This document shows, piece by piece, positions 9,205 through 19,714 of a stretch of DNA of 64,000 bases (positions within the stretch are counted from its first letter, which is position 1; each line of letters begins with the position of its first letter). The notes beneath the pieces are model-generated. The model did no database searches and was not told the origin of the DNA. It saw only the letters and a list, made by a program, of their open reading frames with translations. The position numbers and the translations under genes are program-made. This stretch comes from Rouxiella aceris (GTDB taxonomy: Bacteria > Pseudomonadota > Gammaproteobacteria > Enterobacterales > Enterobacteriaceae), in assembly GCF_012933545.1 (NCBI RefSeq), contig NZ_JAADJU010000016.1:55844-119843 (forward strand), in the 5' to 3' direction.

Positions 9205-10115
9205 CAGGATGTTCCTCGTTTAGCGCGGGGGTGGGCAGCATCGTACACCGACGCCAAATGCTGAAAGTCGAGGTGGGTATAGATCTGGGTGGTGGAGAGA
9301 TTGGCGTGGCCCAATAATTCTTGTACCGCACGCAGATCGCCACTCGACTCCAGCACATGAGTGGCAAAGGAGTGACGCAGTTTATGCGGATGAATATGAC
9401 TGTTCACCCCCTGCTTTACCCCCCACTCGGCAAAACGTTTTTGCACGTTGCGGGTGGAGATACGCCGCCCCTGATTGGATAAAAACAGGGCATCATCTTG
9501 TGGGCCAAACAGGTCGCGCAGTGCCAGCCAGTGTTCTATCCACAGAACCGCCGTGCGGCCAATCGGCAATTTGCGCTCTTTGCTGCCCTTACCCATTACC
9601 CAGACTTCACCAGAGGGTAAATCGATATGACTCAGGTTAATACCCACCAGCTCCGACAGACGCAGACCCGCGCCGTACATGATTTCCAGCATGGCGCGAT
9701 CGCGCACCGCCAGTGGATCGTTACTGTCGATATCCAGCAATTTATTGACTTCATCAACATCAATATTTTTTGGCAGATGACGCGGCGCACGCGGGGTGGA
9801 GATGCCTTTCGCCGGATTGGCGTGCAAGATACCCTGATGCACCTGCCAGTCAAGGAAACTGCGTAATGCCGACAGGCGCAGTGCCAGACTGGCGGCCCCC
9901 AGACCGGCGCGTTTGCTGCGTGCGGTGAGCATTCTGACTTTTGGTGCATCCAGATCGCGCCAGTCGGTAAGCGGCAGCGCATCGGCCATGACTATCAGTG
10001 CCTGTAGCTGATGGTGATAACTGCTTTGTGTCAGTGGACTGAGCTGGCGCTCAACCCGTAAATACCGTAAAAATGCCTCGACCGCAGGGAGCAGTGGCGA
10101 GTCGCCGGGGGTCAT
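9204..10115 (-). CDS. xerC: Tyrosine recombinase XerC
   Basis: XerC acts with XerD at dif to resolve chromosome dimers. The 303-residue product has the N-terminal core-binding domain (about residues 10-95) and the catalytic domain. Catalytic residues visible are Arg in [12 protein letters not shown], the Lys-bearing hairpin [35 protein letters not shown] and the nucleophilic Tyr in IYTH. It overlaps the DUF484 gene by 4 bp (ATGA) upstream and yigB by 1 bp downstream. The order is the same as in E. coli. Confidence 0.97.
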   Translation of the reverse strand: MTPGDSPLLPAVEAFLRYLRVERQLSPLTQSSYHHQLQALIVMADALPLTDWRDLDAPKVRMLTARSKRAGLGAASLALRLSALRSFLDWQVHQGILHANPAKGISTPRAPRHLPKNIDVDEVNKLLDIDSNDPLAVRDRAMLEIMYGAGLRLSELVGINLSHIDLPSGEVWVMGKGSKERKLPIGRTAVLWIEHWLALRDLFGPQDDALFLSNQGRRISTRNVQKRFAEWGVKQGVNSHIHPHKLRHSFATHVLESSGDLRAVQELLGHANLSTTQIYTHLDFQHLASVYDAAHPRAKRGTS

Positions 10116-10816
10116 ATGCGTTCGATCCAGCGTGACAGCAGCCCAGGCAACATTCTTGCCAGTTGGTTAAGCATCACCGTACCCATACCCGGCTGGTAGT
10201 GTTGCGGGTCACGGCTGCTGAAAATCAGCATTCCCAACTCGCCATTCTCGCCGAGTAGCGACAGCGCAACTGACCCGACCTGCCTGGCCTGTGGCAAAAC
10301 CAGCAACAACTCTGGCCCATTAAGGCTACCGAGGAAGTGATGCTTATCGCCAAGTCGCTGAATGCGCAATGCTTCAAAAGCGCTGCGAGACAGCCCCAGA
10401 TGGGTAAAATCGGAAGGAGCACCAATGCGCCAGCTTTCGTTAAACAAGCGCACATTGGCACCCGCCAAACCAAAACCCCGCCCCCAGCGTTGCAGACGAT
10501 TAAGCATATCCTGCAGGCTGGAAGCATCGGCCAGATTGGTTTGCAGCTCGATCAAGCGGGCAAACAGAGTTTCGTTGATCGTCGCCTGTTCCATCAGCAG
10601 GGTAATTTCTTCTTCTAACTGCGCAATCTGATGTCGCTGACGTCCGAGTTGCCACTCAACCAGTGAGATACTGCCTTTCACCGGATGCGGGACATGCATT
10701 TGCTCTACGCTGCGGGCATTTCTGATAAAGAAATCCGGGTGTTGCAGCAAATACTGCATTACCAATTCATCGTCGAGTTCGGTGATGCTTGCAACCTGAC
10801 CATCAAGATTGTTCAT
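10112..10816 (-). CDS. yigA: DUF484 protein YigA
   Basis: A 234-residue cytoplasmic protein of the DUF484 family, which has a GAF-like fold and no assigned function. The N-terminal segment [15 protein letters not shown] is characteristic. A short coiled-coil stretch follows at about residues 60-90 ([19 protein letters not shown]), then the GAF-like domain up to the C-terminal [13 protein letters not shown]. The gene overlaps both dapF and xerC by 4 bp (ATGA at each junction). This coupling is conserved in enterobacteria and is the main hint that it serves XerC or cell-wall functions. Confidence 0.92.
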   Translation of the reverse strand: MNNLDGQVASITELDDELVMQYLLQHPDFFIRNARSVEQMHVPHPVKGSISLVEWQLGRQRHQIAQLEEEITLLMEQATINETLFARLIELQTNLADASSLQDMLNRLQRWGRGFGLAGANVRLFNESWRIGAPSDFTHLGLSRSAFEALRIQRLGDKHHFLGSLNGPELLLVLPQARQVGSVALSLLGENGELGMLIFSSRDPQHYQPGMGTVMLNQLARMLPGLLSRWIERI

Positions 10817-11637
10817 AGATGAATAAATCCGTCATAAACATGGGTAGCCGGGCCGGTCATATACAACGGATGTCCCGGTCCTTTCCAGCGAATGTCGAGA
10901 CTGCCGCCTGGCAGTTCCACCTGAACCTCTTCGGCAAGTAGCCCTTGCTGGATACCAATGGCCACTGCTGCACAGGCTCCGCTACCGCAAGCCTGAGTTT
11001 CTCCTGCACCGCGTTCATAAACCCGCAGTTTAACGCTGTTACGATCAACCACCTGCATAAAACCGACGTTGACGCGCTCGGGAAAACGCTCATGGCTTTC
11101 CAGCAGCGGGCCAATTTGTTCCACGCTGGCGGTGACCACGTCGTCAACCTGCAGCACACAGTGCGGGTTGCCCATGGAGACCACACCACAAAGTACGGTG
11201 TGCTCTTCTGCGCGTAAAATATAGGTTTTTTCTGCCTTGGGTGCGCGGAACGGGATCTGCTGCGGTTCGAAGATGGGTTCACCCATATTCACCTGCACCA
11301 GCTCATCCTCGGTGACCGTCAAGGTCATCCGTCCATTTTGCGTGCTCACCTGAATATCGCGCTTATTGGTCAACCCTTTAATACGCACAAAACGGGCAAA
11401 ACAACGGGCGCCGTTGCCACACTGCATCACTTCGCTGCCGTCGGCATTGAAGATGCGGTAATGGAAATCCAATTCGGGATCGTAAGGAGGCTCAACCACC
11501 AGCAGTTGGTCGAAGCCTACGCCACGGTTGCGATCGGAAAGGCGGCGGATCAATTCGGGCGAGAAGTAAACATTTTGAGTGACGGCATCAACAACCATAA
11601 AATCGTTGCCCAATCCGTGCATTTTAGCGAACTGCAT
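10813..11637 (-). CDS. dapF: Diaminopimelate epimerase
   Basis: DapF interconverts LL- and meso-diaminopimelate in lysine and peptidoglycan synthesis, without a cofactor. The 274-residue product begins [17 protein letters not shown]. It carries both catalytic cysteines, one in [13 protein letters not shown] near residue 73 and one in [13 protein letters not shown] near 217. It overlaps the DUF484 gene by 4 bp and is preceded by lptM on the same strand, 156 bp upstream. Confidence 0.98.
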   Translation of the reverse strand: MQFAKMHGLGNDFMVVDAVTQNVYFSPELIRRLSDRNRGVGFDQLLVVEPPYDPELDFHYRIFNADGSEVMQCGNGARCFARFVRIKGLTNKRDIQVSTQNGRMTLTVTEDELVQVNMGEPIFEPQQIPFRAPKAEKTYILRAEEHTVLCGVVSMGNPHCVLQVDDVVTASVEQIGPLLESHERFPERVNVGFMQVVDRNSVKLRVYERGAGETQACGSGACAAVAIGIQQGLLAEEVQVELPGGSLDIRWKGPGHPLYMTGPATHVYDGFIHL

Positions 11638-11793
11638 ATATTACTCCGCTTGGCCTCTGGTCATCGGCTCTTGTGCGTAGAAGCCGCAGCTTCAGTCACG
11701 CTGGCGATGACCAAACGCAATGATCCCCTGACTTAAAAGCGTGCCACCAGCGGCCTGCGTTAACCTCTGGCACAGAACAATTCGGCAACGCCG

Positions 11794-11997
11794 TTAGAAC
11801 TGTTGCATCGTGCCGTTTTTCTGCGCGTTTTTGTCCGGAGAGACACCGGTTTGCCCGTCAGCAGCAGCGTTGGTGACAACTGTTTTACCTGCGACCGGCT
11901 TTTGCGCCGGGGGGAAATACAGCGGTCCTTTTAATCCACAACCAGAGAGTACAAACAAGACCATTGAGGTCAAAGACCAGCGTAATGCTGTTTTCAT
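11794..11997 (-). CDS. lptM: Small lipoprotein LptM (YifL)
   Basis: A 67-residue lipoprotein. The lipobox LSGC places the lipidated Cys at residue 20, followed by the conserved GLKGPLYFPPA. LptM stabilises and promotes oxidative maturation of the LptDE lipopolysaccharide translocon. The start at 11997 gives exactly the signal-peptide length of E. coli LptM. In-frame ATGs at 12012 and 12027 would add 5 or 10 residues, and none of the three has a strong ribosome-binding site. In E. coli the frataxin gene cyaY lies between this gene and cyaA. Here the 175 bp 11998-12172 contain no such frame. Confidence 0.9.
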   Translation of the reverse strand: MKTALRWSLTSMVLFVLSGCGLKGPLYFPPAQKPVAGKTVVTNAAADGQTGVSPDKNAQKNGTMQQF

Positions 11998-12172
11998 ATG
12001 CGAATTTTTCATTTTGATCGTTTTCATTTTAAGCGGATCTGCGATTCACCATCCAAGCTCTCTATAATCGCAGGTGGATCTTGAAAAGCAATAGGAATCG
12101 GTTATCAAAAATTGACAGTCGCTTCGCCGCTGGCAGAGATCCCCTGAACCTTAAACTGGGTCGGCAGCAGTA

Positions 12173-14731
12173 TCAGTGCAGCTGAAACTGCTGGGCCAAT
12201 TTGGCGGGTTCTGCGCCACCGTCCGGGGAAGTGGTGCACAGGTGAGACAGCACGTTGGTGCGAAATGGGATCACCTGAGTTCGCCCATCGAGGGGAACAA
12301 TCTGGTAAAACTGCGGCAAGTTAAAATTCACAAAACTTGAGCCGTAGGTAAAACGGTCATGGGAGGACGAATAGAAACGGCTGACGTCGCGCACCAGGTC
12401 TTCTTTGCTGCCTTCGCAGTGATGATAAACCTCCACGCGATTGGATTCATCGAGAATATAAATATTAAAGCCGCCATCATCATTACTGTCTTCAAAGAAG
12501 AACTGAATAATGCCTTCGCTGGCATAGCCATCGACCACCGAAGGTAAATGTACCTGGTCGGTTTCAACTTTCACCGATAAACCGTGCAGCTTATTGTTGG
12601 AAATCGCCCCATAGAACTCAATGGCGTTTTCAAGCTTTTGCACCGAGACGCTCAGACGTTCAAAGAACAGTCCCCAGGTCTGCCCGGAAACCCTGACCGC
12701 TTTAAAACGACCTGGTTCAAGGCGTTTGCTCGACAGACGCAGCTCAATACACTCCGACACCAGTTGTTGAATACGGGTACGGATCAGGCCACGCAGATGC
12801 TGACTGTAGCAAAAGACCTCAACTTCCTCAGGGGGCGCCGCATCCTGGTGCATTTTGCCAAGAATGGTTTTCAGCGCCTCCAGCACCGCCTGCTCGCCGT
12901 TAAAATGCAGCGTACGCACTTCATTCCACGAGTTGCGATAAAGCAGATCGATGCTGCCGACCAGGCATTGCTGTTGTTCACCAAAGCTGAAAACATCCAG
13001 CTTACGGAAGTCAAAGTGCACGACCTGATTACGAAACGCCGCGGTGGGATCATGTTCGAGATTGACGATAATCGCCAGATGGCGGATTTCGCACGGGCTA
13101 TATAAGGCTTTCGGCGTCGGTGCCGCCAGACGCAGCGGGAAATGCTGCGACACATCGGCCACCAGTTCGCGCAACTTGGCGATATCACACAAGTTGCTGC
13201 TCTTGATATGCAGCCGCGTCGCGGAGGTCAGCAGGCCGTTGAAATAGGCCCAGGCCACCAGCTTGTTGAGATAGCGGTTATATTCCAGCGGTTGATGGCT
13301 GACAATGGCATCCATTACCGGAGACTGGTTATACAGATACCAGCCAGTGCGATTGGCGCGGCCAATGGGCACATGAATAAAGGTGAGATCGCCTTCGGAA
13401 AGATCCGGCGAAATCTGCGGGTTGACCAGCGTCACTTTCCCCGGCAGGGCTTCGAAGGCTGCATACAGCTTGCGGGTCAGCACACCGATATCCTGCGGAC
13501 TGGCGCTGACGCTAAGGTTATTGCGCCGTGCAAAGCGGATCAGGTTACGGTAGCTCTGCATCATGGCATCAAGCAGTTCGTTATGCGCTTCACGCACTCG
13601 CTCAATCTTCCAGTTGGCGCGGTTGTCGAGGATCGCCAGACGCTCTTCGCTCCAGCCCCACTCGCTGACCAACTGGGTCAATACTTCACGACGCCAGCCC
13701 ACCGCCGCGCGCGGTCTGGAGAGTTTTTCGCACACTTTGAGATAGAAACAGCGACGCACCAAATCAAGGCGGGTGTGATCTTCAATCTGGGTTAAATAGC
13801 GGGTTACGCGCTCGAGCATCATGCAGTAGGCATCGAGGCCAAAGCAGACGATTTCCCCCTGATGCAGGCGCTGTTTGATATCCATCGCCAACAGTTGGGT
13901 ATTGGGATATTCCCAGGAATAGGCTTCGAGCAGCATCGACTTCAATACCGCCTTATAGGGGGAGTCGATACTCTTATACAGTTGCCACAGGCTGGCACCG
14001 AAATACTCCTCGGCAGACAGCGTACTCAAACCGCCGAGATCCAGCCATTCGTTGGGCGTTAATGCACCCTGGGAATAGAGCGAAAGGACGTATTCGTCAT
14101 AGTTGCCCTCTTCCTCGCCCGGCACCATATTCCACAGAATACGCTTACCGGCAAGACGCACGGCGGTACGATAGAACTCGTCGAGCAGCAAAATATGTTG
14201 CATGGAGCCGCAGTCTTCGCCGCTGAGACTGCCGCTTTCATTATGACGGAAGCGGTTTTCATCAATCATAAAGAAGCTGACTTCCACGCCCAGCGACGCG
14301 GCCCACTGTTCAAGCAGGCTGCATTTCTGCTGCAGACGGTTGCGTTCTTCATTATCAAGCCAGGATTGATGACAGACCCAGATATCCAAGTCAGAAGTCT
14401 GGCTTTGGCCGATGGAGGAGGTACTGCCCATGGTATAGACGCCGGTGATCGGCAATTCGCCTTTTATCACCGGTTCAAAGGGACTGCCCCATTTTTCTTC
14501 GAGGTCATCCAGGTAGCTTTGTTGGCTTGCATCAGGCGTGAAAATACAGACGCCGTGGGGCACTTTACCTTCGAGGTAACCCGGCATCAGTGGATGATGA
14601 TAATGTAATAAGATGGGCAACAAACTATAGACCTGCTGAAAAGCGGGCCCCTGAGCCGCTATCGCGCGGTCGACGCGTAGCTGATTTATTGCATCCAATC
14701 TTTGCTTTAATGTCTCGATGTAGAGGTACAA
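12173..14731 (-). CDS. cyaA: Class I adenylate cyclase
   Basis: CyaA makes cAMP from ATP in the cytoplasm and is activated by phosphorylated EIIA-Glc. The 852-residue product has the N-terminal catalytic half, with the nucleotidyltransferase signature [20 protein letters not shown] at about residues 103-122, and the C-terminal regulatory half. It is close to the 848 residues of E. coli CyaA, differing mainly in the last 25 residues. The start is TTG at 14731, the same weak start codon used in E. coli, where it limits cyclase synthesis. A CRP site lies about 110 bp upstream. It is divergent from hemC. Confidence 0.97.
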   Translation of the reverse strand: MYLYIETLKQRLDAINQLRVDRAIAAQGPAFQQVYSLLPILLHYHHPLMPGYLEGKVPHGVCIFTPDASQQSYLDDLEEKWGSPFEPVIKGELPITGVYTMGSTSSIGQSQTSDLDIWVCHQSWLDNEERNRLQQKCSLLEQWAASLGVEVSFFMIDENRFRHNESGSLSGEDCGSMQHILLLDEFYRTAVRLAGKRILWNMVPGEEEGNYDEYVLSLYSQGALTPNEWLDLGGLSTLSAEEYFGASLWQLYKSIDSPYKAVLKSMLLEAYSWEYPNTQLLAMDIKQRLHQGEIVCFGLDAYCMMLERVTRYLTQIEDHTRLDLVRRCFYLKVCEKLSRPRAAVGWRREVLTQLVSEWGWSEERLAILDNRANWKIERVREAHNELLDAMMQSYRNLIRFARRNNLSVSASPQDIGVLTRKLYAAFEALPGKVTLVNPQISPDLSEGDLTFIHVPIGRANRTGWYLYNQSPVMDAIVSHQPLEYNRYLNKLVAWAYFNGLLTSATRLHIKSSNLCDIAKLRELVADVSQHFPLRLAAPTPKALYSPCEIRHLAIIVNLEHDPTAAFRNQVVHFDFRKLDVFSFGEQQQCLVGSIDLLYRNSWNEVRTLHFNGEQAVLEALKTILGKMHQDAAPPEEVEVFCYSQHLRGLIRTRIQQLVSECIELRLSSKRLEPGRFKAVRVSGQTWGLFFERLSVSVQKLENAIEFYGAISNNKLHGLSVKVETDQVHLPSVVDGYASEGIIQFFFEDSNDDGGFNIYILDESNRVEVYHHCEGSKEDLVRDVSRFYSSSHDRFTYGSSFVNFNLPQFYQIVPLDGRTQVIPFRTNVLSHLCTTSPDGGAEPAKLAQQFQLH

Positions 14732-14838
14732 GACTTTTCGCCTGATTTTCCAGTGTCAACAAACAACCCCGTTACCAAATCCGCCATTAGTTTTAAGAAA
14801 CTTTAATTTGAAGTAAGTATTTGACGGAATATTGCTGG

Positions 14839-14860
14839 AAACGTGATCAATTTAACACCT
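14839..14860. promoter_or_regulatory. CRP-binding site of the cyaA promoter
   Basis: The 22 bp contain ATTGATCACGTTT on the cyaA-coding strand, with half-sites GTGAT and the weaker AACAC. This is the arrangement I recall for the E. coli cya P2 operator, where CRP-cAMP represses cyclase. The 319-bp divergent region 14732-15050 also has to contain the hemC promoter. Confidence 0.7.
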
Positions 14861-15050
14861 TGCTGATTGACCGTAAAGGAAGTAACGCACCACAATTAAT
14901 CTTCCACACTTTTACATTTTACTTGCTGTCACGGCAGGCCACAAATTTTCTTGCCACACCGTTTCGCCCCTCTGACTACGTTATCGATCGCTGACAGCCT
15001 TCCACTGTCGGTGGTAGGATGGTCGGCGAAATATCAAAATGGTAACAAGC

Positions 15051-15992
15051 ATGTTAGACAAAATCATCCGAATTGCCACTCGTCAGAGCCCTTTGGCCTT
15101 GTGGCAGGCACAATATGTTCAAAGCCAGCTGAAGGCCTTTCATCCCGATTTACAGGTCGAGCTTGTGCCAATGGTCACCCGTGGTGACATTATTCTCGAT
15201 ACCCCTTTGGCAAAGGTTGGCGGCAAGGGCTTGTTCGTTAAAGAACTCGAGCTGGCCATGCTCGAAGGTCGGGCAGATATTGCCGTGCACTCGATGAAAG
15301 ATGTGCCGGTAGAATTCCCCGAGGGACTCGGCCTGGTTACCATTTGCGAACGCGAAGATCCCCGTGATGCGCTGGTATCCAACCACTTTTCCAGCCTGGA
15401 TGAACTGCCTGCGGGCAGTATTATCGGTACCTCCAGTCTGCGCCGTCAATGCCAATTACGCCAGCAGCGCCCGGACCTGCAAATTCGCGATCTGCGCGGC
15501 AATGTCGGCACGCGTCTGGCCAAACTGGATAACGGCGACTATCACGCCATTATCCTTGCCGTCGCCGGTCTCAAGCGTCTGGGGCTGGAATCGCGTATCC
15601 GTTGCGCACTGAGTCCGCAACAATGCCTGCCCGCCGTTGGCCAGGGCGCGGTCGGTATTGAGTGTCGCCTCGACGATCTCGACACCCGTCAGCTGTTGGC
15701 CCCCCTCGCCCATCGCGAAACCACATTGCGGGTTAGCGCAGAGCGGGCAATGAATATGCGTCTCGAAGGTGGCTGCCAGGTTCCCATTGGCAGTTATGCC
15801 GAATTAGAGGGCGATACCCTGTGGCTGAGAGCACTGGTAGGTGCGCCGGACGGTAGCCGAATGGTGCGCGGTGAACGGCGCGGACCTTCTGCACAAGCCG
15901 AAAGCATGGGTATCGACCTGGCCGAAGAGTTGCTAAACGGCGGCGCACGCGAGATCCTGCAGGCCGTCTATCAGGGCAATACCCCGAAATGA
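15051..15992 (+). CDS. hemC: Porphobilinogen deaminase (hydroxymethylbilane synthase)
   Basis: HemC joins four porphobilinogens into hydroxymethylbilane in haem synthesis. The 313-residue product matches E. coli in length. It has the N-terminal [17 protein letters not shown], the flexible active-site region [11 protein letters not shown], and [13 protein letters not shown] with the Cys that carries the dipyrromethane cofactor near residue 242. The start at 15051 aligns with E. coli; an in-frame ATG at 15039 would add four residues. It overlaps hemD by 4 bp (ATGA), starting the hemCDXY operon. Confidence 0.98.
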   Translation: MLDKIIRIATRQSPLALWQAQYVQSQLKAFHPDLQVELVPMVTRGDIILDTPLAKVGGKGLFVKELELAMLEGRADIAVHSMKDVPVEFPEGLGLVTICEREDPRDALVSNHFSSLDELPAGSIIGTSSLRRQCQLRQQRPDLQIRDLRGNVGTRLAKLDNGDYHAIILAVAGLKRLGLESRIRCALSPQQCLPAVGQGAVGIECRLDDLDTRQLLAPLAHRETTLRVSAERAMNMRLEGGCQVPIGSYAELEGDTLWLRALVGAPDGSRMVRGERRGPSAQAESMGIDLAEELLNGGAREILQAVYQGNTPK

Positions 15993-16729
15993 CTATTCTG
16001 GTGACCCGCCCCTCCCCGGCTGGAGAACAGCTGGTTGCGCGACTGCGTACCCTGGGCAGGGTTGCTTATCACTCGCCGTTGATTGAATTTTCACCGGGTG
16101 ACCAGCTTGCGCAATTGCCGGCAATGCTCTCGGCATTACAGCCGCAGGATCTGGTTTTTGTTGTTTCGCAGTTTGCGGTGAACTACGCCGACCGCGCACT
16201 ACGTCAACAGGGGCAAACCTGGCCTGACTTTGTAAGCTATTATGCTATAGGAAGAACGACCGGCTTGCTGATGCATCGCGCCAGCAGTCTGCCGATAATT
16301 TATCCGCAGGATGGCCAAACCAGCGAAACCATGTTGCAGTTACCGGCCTTGCAGAAACTGGAAGGCCGTAGCGCAGTGATCCTGCGCGGCGACGGTGGTC
16401 GCGAGCTGCTGGCAGAAACGCTTACCGCGCGCGGCGTCAAGGTCACCTATTGTGAGTGCTACCGGCGTAGCCCGATTTATTATCACGGCAGTGAACAAAG
16501 CTCGAGCTGGCAGCGGGCCGGGGTTGATACTCTGGTAGTGACCAGCGGTGAAATGTTACAACAGTTATATACGTTAGTTCCTGATTACTATCGCAGCACC
16601 TGGCTTTTGGGCTGTACGCTGGTAGTGGTCAGTGAACGTTTGGCAACCCTGGCCCGCCAACTTGGCTGGCAAACCATCAGGGTTGCAGAGAGCGCAGATA
16701 ATGATGCGCTGATCCGTGCATTAAAATAA
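15989..16729 (+). CDS. hemD: Uroporphyrinogen-III synthase
   Basis: HemD cyclises hydroxymethylbilane with inversion of ring D. The 246-residue product has the two-domain Rossmann-like pattern of the family ([19 protein letters not shown] at the N-terminus, [17 protein letters not shown] in the middle, [12 protein letters not shown] in the second domain). Sequence conservation is low in this family, so position counts: it is fused translationally to hemC by an ATGA overlap and lies 22 bp upstream of hemX. Confidence 0.96.
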   Translation: MTILVTRPSPAGEQLVARLRTLGRVAYHSPLIEFSPGDQLAQLPAMLSALQPQDLVFVVSQFAVNYADRALRQQGQTWPDFVSYYAIGRTTGLLMHRASSLPIIYPQDGQTSETMLQLPALQKLEGRSAVILRGDGGRELLAETLTARGVKVTYCECYRRSPIYYHGSEQSSSWQRAGVDTLVVTSGEMLQQLYTLVPDYYRSTWLLGCTLVVVSERLATLARQLGWQTIRVAESADNDALIRALK

Positions 16730-16751
16730 CCTGACTAAGGGATGTGCCAAC

Positions 16752-17894
16752 ATGACGGAACAAAAAAATCCTTCCGCAAAGGTCGATGACAACCATATCA
16801 AGGTTGAGACCGCCCAACAGCCAGATGCTGATTTCCGCGCACCGGTGCCCAAAGAGAAACGCAGCGGACCGATATTGGGCGCGATCGCCATTGCGCTGGT
16901 GATTGCCCTTGGTGCCGGAATTTATTATCACGGACATCAACAGGCCAAAGCGGAAATCGCCGCCAATGAGGCGCTGCAGGCGCAACTTGCCGATCTCAAG
17001 AACAGCCAACTGCAAGATAAACAACAGATTGCAACGCTGTTGGGCCAGCAGGATAAAGCCGGACAAGAAGCCTCGCGGCAACAGGCGGCCTTTAGCCATC
17101 AGTTAAATGAACTGCAGGATAAAGTCGCCACTATTTCCGGCAGCGATGCCAAAACCTGGATGCTGTCGCAGGCGGACTTCCTGGTGAAACTGGCCGGTAG
17201 AAAACTGTGGAGCGATCAGGACGTCACCACCGCCGCGGCGCTGCTGAAAAGTGCCGACGCCAGCCTGGCGGATATGAATGATCCCAGCCTGATTGAAGTG
17301 CGCAAAGCGATCAACGCCGACGTGGGCAGTCTGTCGGCGGTAACCCAGGTGGATTTCGACGGCATTATTCTCAAGGTCAATCAGTTGTCCAATCAGGTCG
17401 ACAATCTTCGCCTGGCTGATAACAACCATGATGAATCGCCGATGGACAGTGACAGCGATGAGCTTTCAGGCTCGCTGGCCCAATGGCGTCAGAATCTCAG
17501 CAAAAGCTGGCATAACTTTATGTCGGATTTCATCACCATCCGCCGTCGCGATACCAGCGCCGAACCGTTGCTGGCACCCAATCAGGATATCTATCTGCGC
17601 GAAAACATTCGTTCGCGCCTGCTGGTTGCCGCCCAAGCGGTACCGCGCCATCAGAATGAAATCTACAAACAGTCGCTGGAAACCGTATCCACCTGGGTGC
17701 GCGCCTATTTTGATGGCTCAGACCCCACCACCAAGGCCTTTCTTGCCGATCTGGATGCGTTAAGCCAGCAATCCGTTTCCATGAATGTCCCGGATCAGTT
17801 GCAAAGCCAGCCAATGCTGGAAAAACTGATGCAAACGCGTGTGCGTAATCTGCTTCAGCAACCCGCTGCGACTACCAGCGCACAGGGGGAATAA
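16752..17894 (+). CDS. hemX: HemX, membrane-anchored accessory protein
   Basis: A 380-residue inner-membrane protein encoded in the haem operon. A cytoplasmic N-terminal tail of about 40 residues is followed by one transmembrane segment ([21 protein letters not shown]) and a periplasmic coiled coil rich in Q, A and K (about residues 70-130). The helical domain after it has the conserved [18 protein letters not shown]. It was once annotated as a uroporphyrinogen-III methyltransferase, but it has no SAM-binding motif, so that function is not supported. It is 3 bp from hemY. Confidence 0.93.
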   Translation: MTEQKNPSAKVDDNHIKVETAQQPDADFRAPVPKEKRSGPILGAIAIALVIALGAGIYYHGHQQAKAEIAANEALQAQLADLKNSQLQDKQQIATLLGQQDKAGQEASRQQAAFSHQLNELQDKVATISGSDAKTWMLSQADFLVKLAGRKLWSDQDVTTAAALLKSADASLADMNDPSLIEVRKAINADVGSLSAVTQVDFDGIILKVNQLSNQVDNLRLADNNHDESPMDSDSDELSGSLAQWRQNLSKSWHNFMSDFITIRRRDTSAEPLLAPNQDIYLRENIRSRLLVAAQAVPRHQNEIYKQSLETVSTWVRAYFDGSDPTTKAFLADLDALSQQSVSMNVPDQLQSQPMLEKLMQTRVRNLLQQPAATTSAQGE

Positions 17895-17897
17895 CCT

Positions 17898-19091
17898 ATG
17901 CTACGTGTTCTCGCGCTGTTTCTGCTTGTTATCGCCGGGATTGTCGTCGGCCCGATGTTGGCCGGCCACCAGGGCTATGTATTAATCCAGACCGACAACT
18001 ACAATGTGGAAACCAGCGTCACCGGTCTGGTGATTATGGCCATTGTATTGTTTGTGGTGCTGTTTTTGATCGAGTGGCTGCTACGACGTATTTTCCGCAC
18101 CGGTGCCCGCACCCGCGGCTGGTTTATCGGCCGCAAAAGTTCCAAGGCCCGTAAACATACCCGGCAGGCAATGATTAAAATGGCCGAAGGCGACCATCGT
18201 CAGATGGAAAAATTGCTGGCCCGCCATGCCGACCACGCCGAACAACCGATGGTCAACTATCTGTTGGCAGCCGAGGCGGCATCGCAGCGTGGTGATGAGA
18301 TCCGTACCAATCAGTATCTGGAACGGGCGGCTGAAATTGCCGATACCGATCAGCTACCGGTGGATATCACCCGCGTACGCATCCAACTGGCGCAGGGAGA
18401 GATCCATGCCGCCCGCCATGGCGTTGACCGGCTGCTTGGGTTGTCGCCACGCCACCCGGAGATTTTGCGCCTGGCCGAGCAGGCTTATATGCGTACCGGA
18501 GCTTACGCTTCCCTGTTGGAAATTCTGCCTTCTATCTCGAAAGCCGAGATTTACGATGAAGATCAGCTGCAGCGGGTACAGGAACAGGCTTATATCGGCA
18601 TGATGGATCAGTTGATGGCTGAAGAAGGCAGTGAAGGTCTGAAGCGCTGGTGGAAAAACCAGAGTCGAAAAACCCGTCATGAAGCCGCCTTGCAGGTCGC
18701 CATGGCCGTGCAGCTGATTAAGTGCAACGACCAGGATTTGGCGCAGGAAGTGATCCTCGACGGTCTGAAACGCCACTATGATGAACGTCTGGTGGCGATG
18801 ATGCCGAAATTGCGCTCTGGCAACCCGGAACAGCTCGAGAAGTTTCTGCGTCAGGCGATTAAACAGCAGGGCGCAACGCCTTTGCTTACCAGCACGCTGG
18901 GGCAAATTCTGTTGAAGCATGGCGAATGGTTACAGGCCAGCGAAGCCTTTAAACAGGCGCTGGATCAGCGACCAGACCCCTATGATTATGCCTGGCTGGC
19001 GGATGCGCTGGATAAACTGCATCAACCGGCAGAGGCCGCCGAAATGCGTCGCCTGGGACTGATGCTAACCATTAATCATTCAGCGCAGTAA
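17898..19091 (+). CDS. hemY: HemY, TPR-containing membrane protein
   Basis: A 397-residue inner-membrane protein with two N-terminal transmembrane helices (about residues 1-20 and 40-65) followed by tetratricopeptide-type helical repeats up to the C-terminus (for example QASEAFKQALDQRPDPYDYAWLADAL). It is the last gene of the hem operon and has a probable scaffold role in haem synthesis. It is not the protoporphyrinogen oxidase named HemY in Bacillus. A strong terminator follows. Confidence 0.95.
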   Translation: MLRVLALFLLVIAGIVVGPMLAGHQGYVLIQTDNYNVETSVTGLVIMAIVLFVVLFLIEWLLRRIFRTGARTRGWFIGRKSSKARKHTRQAMIKMAEGDHRQMEKLLARHADHAEQPMVNYLLAAEAASQRGDEIRTNQYLERAAEIADTDQLPVDITRVRIQLAQGEIHAARHGVDRLLGLSPRHPEILRLAEQAYMRTGAYASLLEILPSISKAEIYDEDQLQRVQEQAYIGMMDQLMAEEGSEGLKRWWKNQSRKTRHEAALQVAMAVQLIKCNDQDLAQEVILDGLKRHYDERLVAMMPKLRSGNPEQLEKFLRQAIKQQGATPLLTSTLGQILLKHGEWLQASEAFKQALDQRPDPYDYAWLADALDKLHQPAEAAEMRRLGLMLTINHSAQ

Positions 19092-19109
19092 CTGCGATCA
19101 ATCTGCCAG

Positions 19110-19138
19110 GGCTCACCGCTCAGGTGGGCCTTTTTTTT
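19110..19138 (+). terminator. Terminator of the hemCDXY operon
   Basis: The hairpin GGCTCACC / GGTGGGCC with a 5-base loop, directly followed by eight Ts, begins 18 bp after the hemY stop. It is a standard intrinsic terminator. Confidence 0.9.
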
Positions 19139-19173
19139 GCCCGCCAGCGTGACATGGGCGGTAAATGACAGGC

Positions 19174-19206
19174 AAAAAAAAACACTTGCCGTGAAGGCAA
19201 GTGTAT
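19174..19206 (-). terminator. Intrinsic terminator downstream of glmZ
   Basis: A 9-bp perfect stem (ACACTTGCC / GGCAAGTGT, 5-base loop) is followed on the minus strand by nine Ts. It lies just past the 3' end of glmZ and probably acts as a second, strong terminator isolating the sRNA gene from the converging hem operon. Confidence 0.85.
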
Positions 19207-19379
19207 AAAAAAAATCAGGTCTTAGACAACATGGGTTAGTGTCACACTCAACGTTTTGCCTGCTGGTTGATAACCAAAAGATTATCGGTCAGATAGACAA
19301 GAGACACTGTAAATTGGCTCTGCGTCACTCCCAGGTTTATGAAGACAAGCTATCATAAGAGGTTGGAGTGGGCATCTAC
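19207..19379 (-). ncRNA. glmZ: Small regulatory RNA GlmZ
   Basis: GlmZ is the Hfq-dependent sRNA that activates translation of glmS (glucosamine-6-phosphate synthase) and is cleaved by RNase E with the adaptor RapZ. The sequence is recognisable by blocks matching E. coli GlmZ in order: 5' GTAGATGC, CTCTTATG, CATAAAC, GACGCAGAGCC, AACGTTGAGTG, ACCCA, TTGTC, GACCTG, then a run of Ts. The 5' end is set by GTAGATGC and its distance from a sigma-54 promoter. The 3' end is placed in the T-run (19207-19214), so it is uncertain by a few bases. The position just after hemY is the E. coli location. Confidence 0.92.
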
Positions 19380-19390
19380 CCTTAAAGCAA

Positions 19391-19406
19391 TGCAGGTAGC
19401 ATGCCA
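19391..19406 (-). promoter_or_regulatory. Sigma-54 promoter of glmZ
   Basis: On the minus strand the sequence TGGCATGCTACCTGCA has the invariant GG at -24 and GC at -12 separated by exactly 10 bases. The GC is 12 bases from the proposed first base of GlmZ. This fits the RpoN consensus TGGCAC-N5-TTGCA. Confidence 0.85.
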
Positions 19407-19534
19407 TATTTACAGATGACAGAAAAAACAAGCGAAAAATAAATTAATACATTGATTTTATTAAATATATTTATTCACTGTTCTCTGCGTTTTTTTCTCG
19501 CTAATGTCAGACCCGCTTTCCAGCTCTCCGAGGC

Positions 19535-19552
19535 TGTCGCCAGACAGCGACA
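19535..19552. promoter_or_regulatory. Candidate GlrR-binding site, proximal
   Basis: Perfect match to TGTC-N10-GACA (TGTCGCCAGACAGCGACA), the operator known for GlrR, the sigma-54 activator of glmY and glmZ. It lies about 155 bp upstream of the glmZ start, a normal distance for an enhancer. The AT-rich tract between (19430-19480) could hold an IHF site. Confidence 0.75.
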
Positions 19553-19597
19553 GTGCTAACCTCTGTTTTTCTTATTCATTAATATCAACAAGATAAA

Positions 19598-19615
19598 TGT
19601 CTCCTTGCAGCGACA
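19598..19615. promoter_or_regulatory. Candidate GlrR-binding site, distal
   Basis: Second perfect TGTC-N10-GACA match, 63 bp centre-to-centre from the first, or about six helical turns, so both face the same side of the DNA. Confidence 0.75.
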
Positions 19616-19714
19616 GTCTTTACAGATGGCCGACACAGCAGCCACAGAAGGCATGTCACTATTGCTATTTAATCAAGGAAAAACAGCAAGTTAAGCCAAT
19701 GTGTCGCCATATCG

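Noticed and set aside
12100..12250. Open frame running past the cyaA stop on the minus strand, ending ATVNF
   Set aside because: It is out of frame with cyaA, has no start codon with a ribosome-binding site and no recognisable family. It is not a frataxin remnant.
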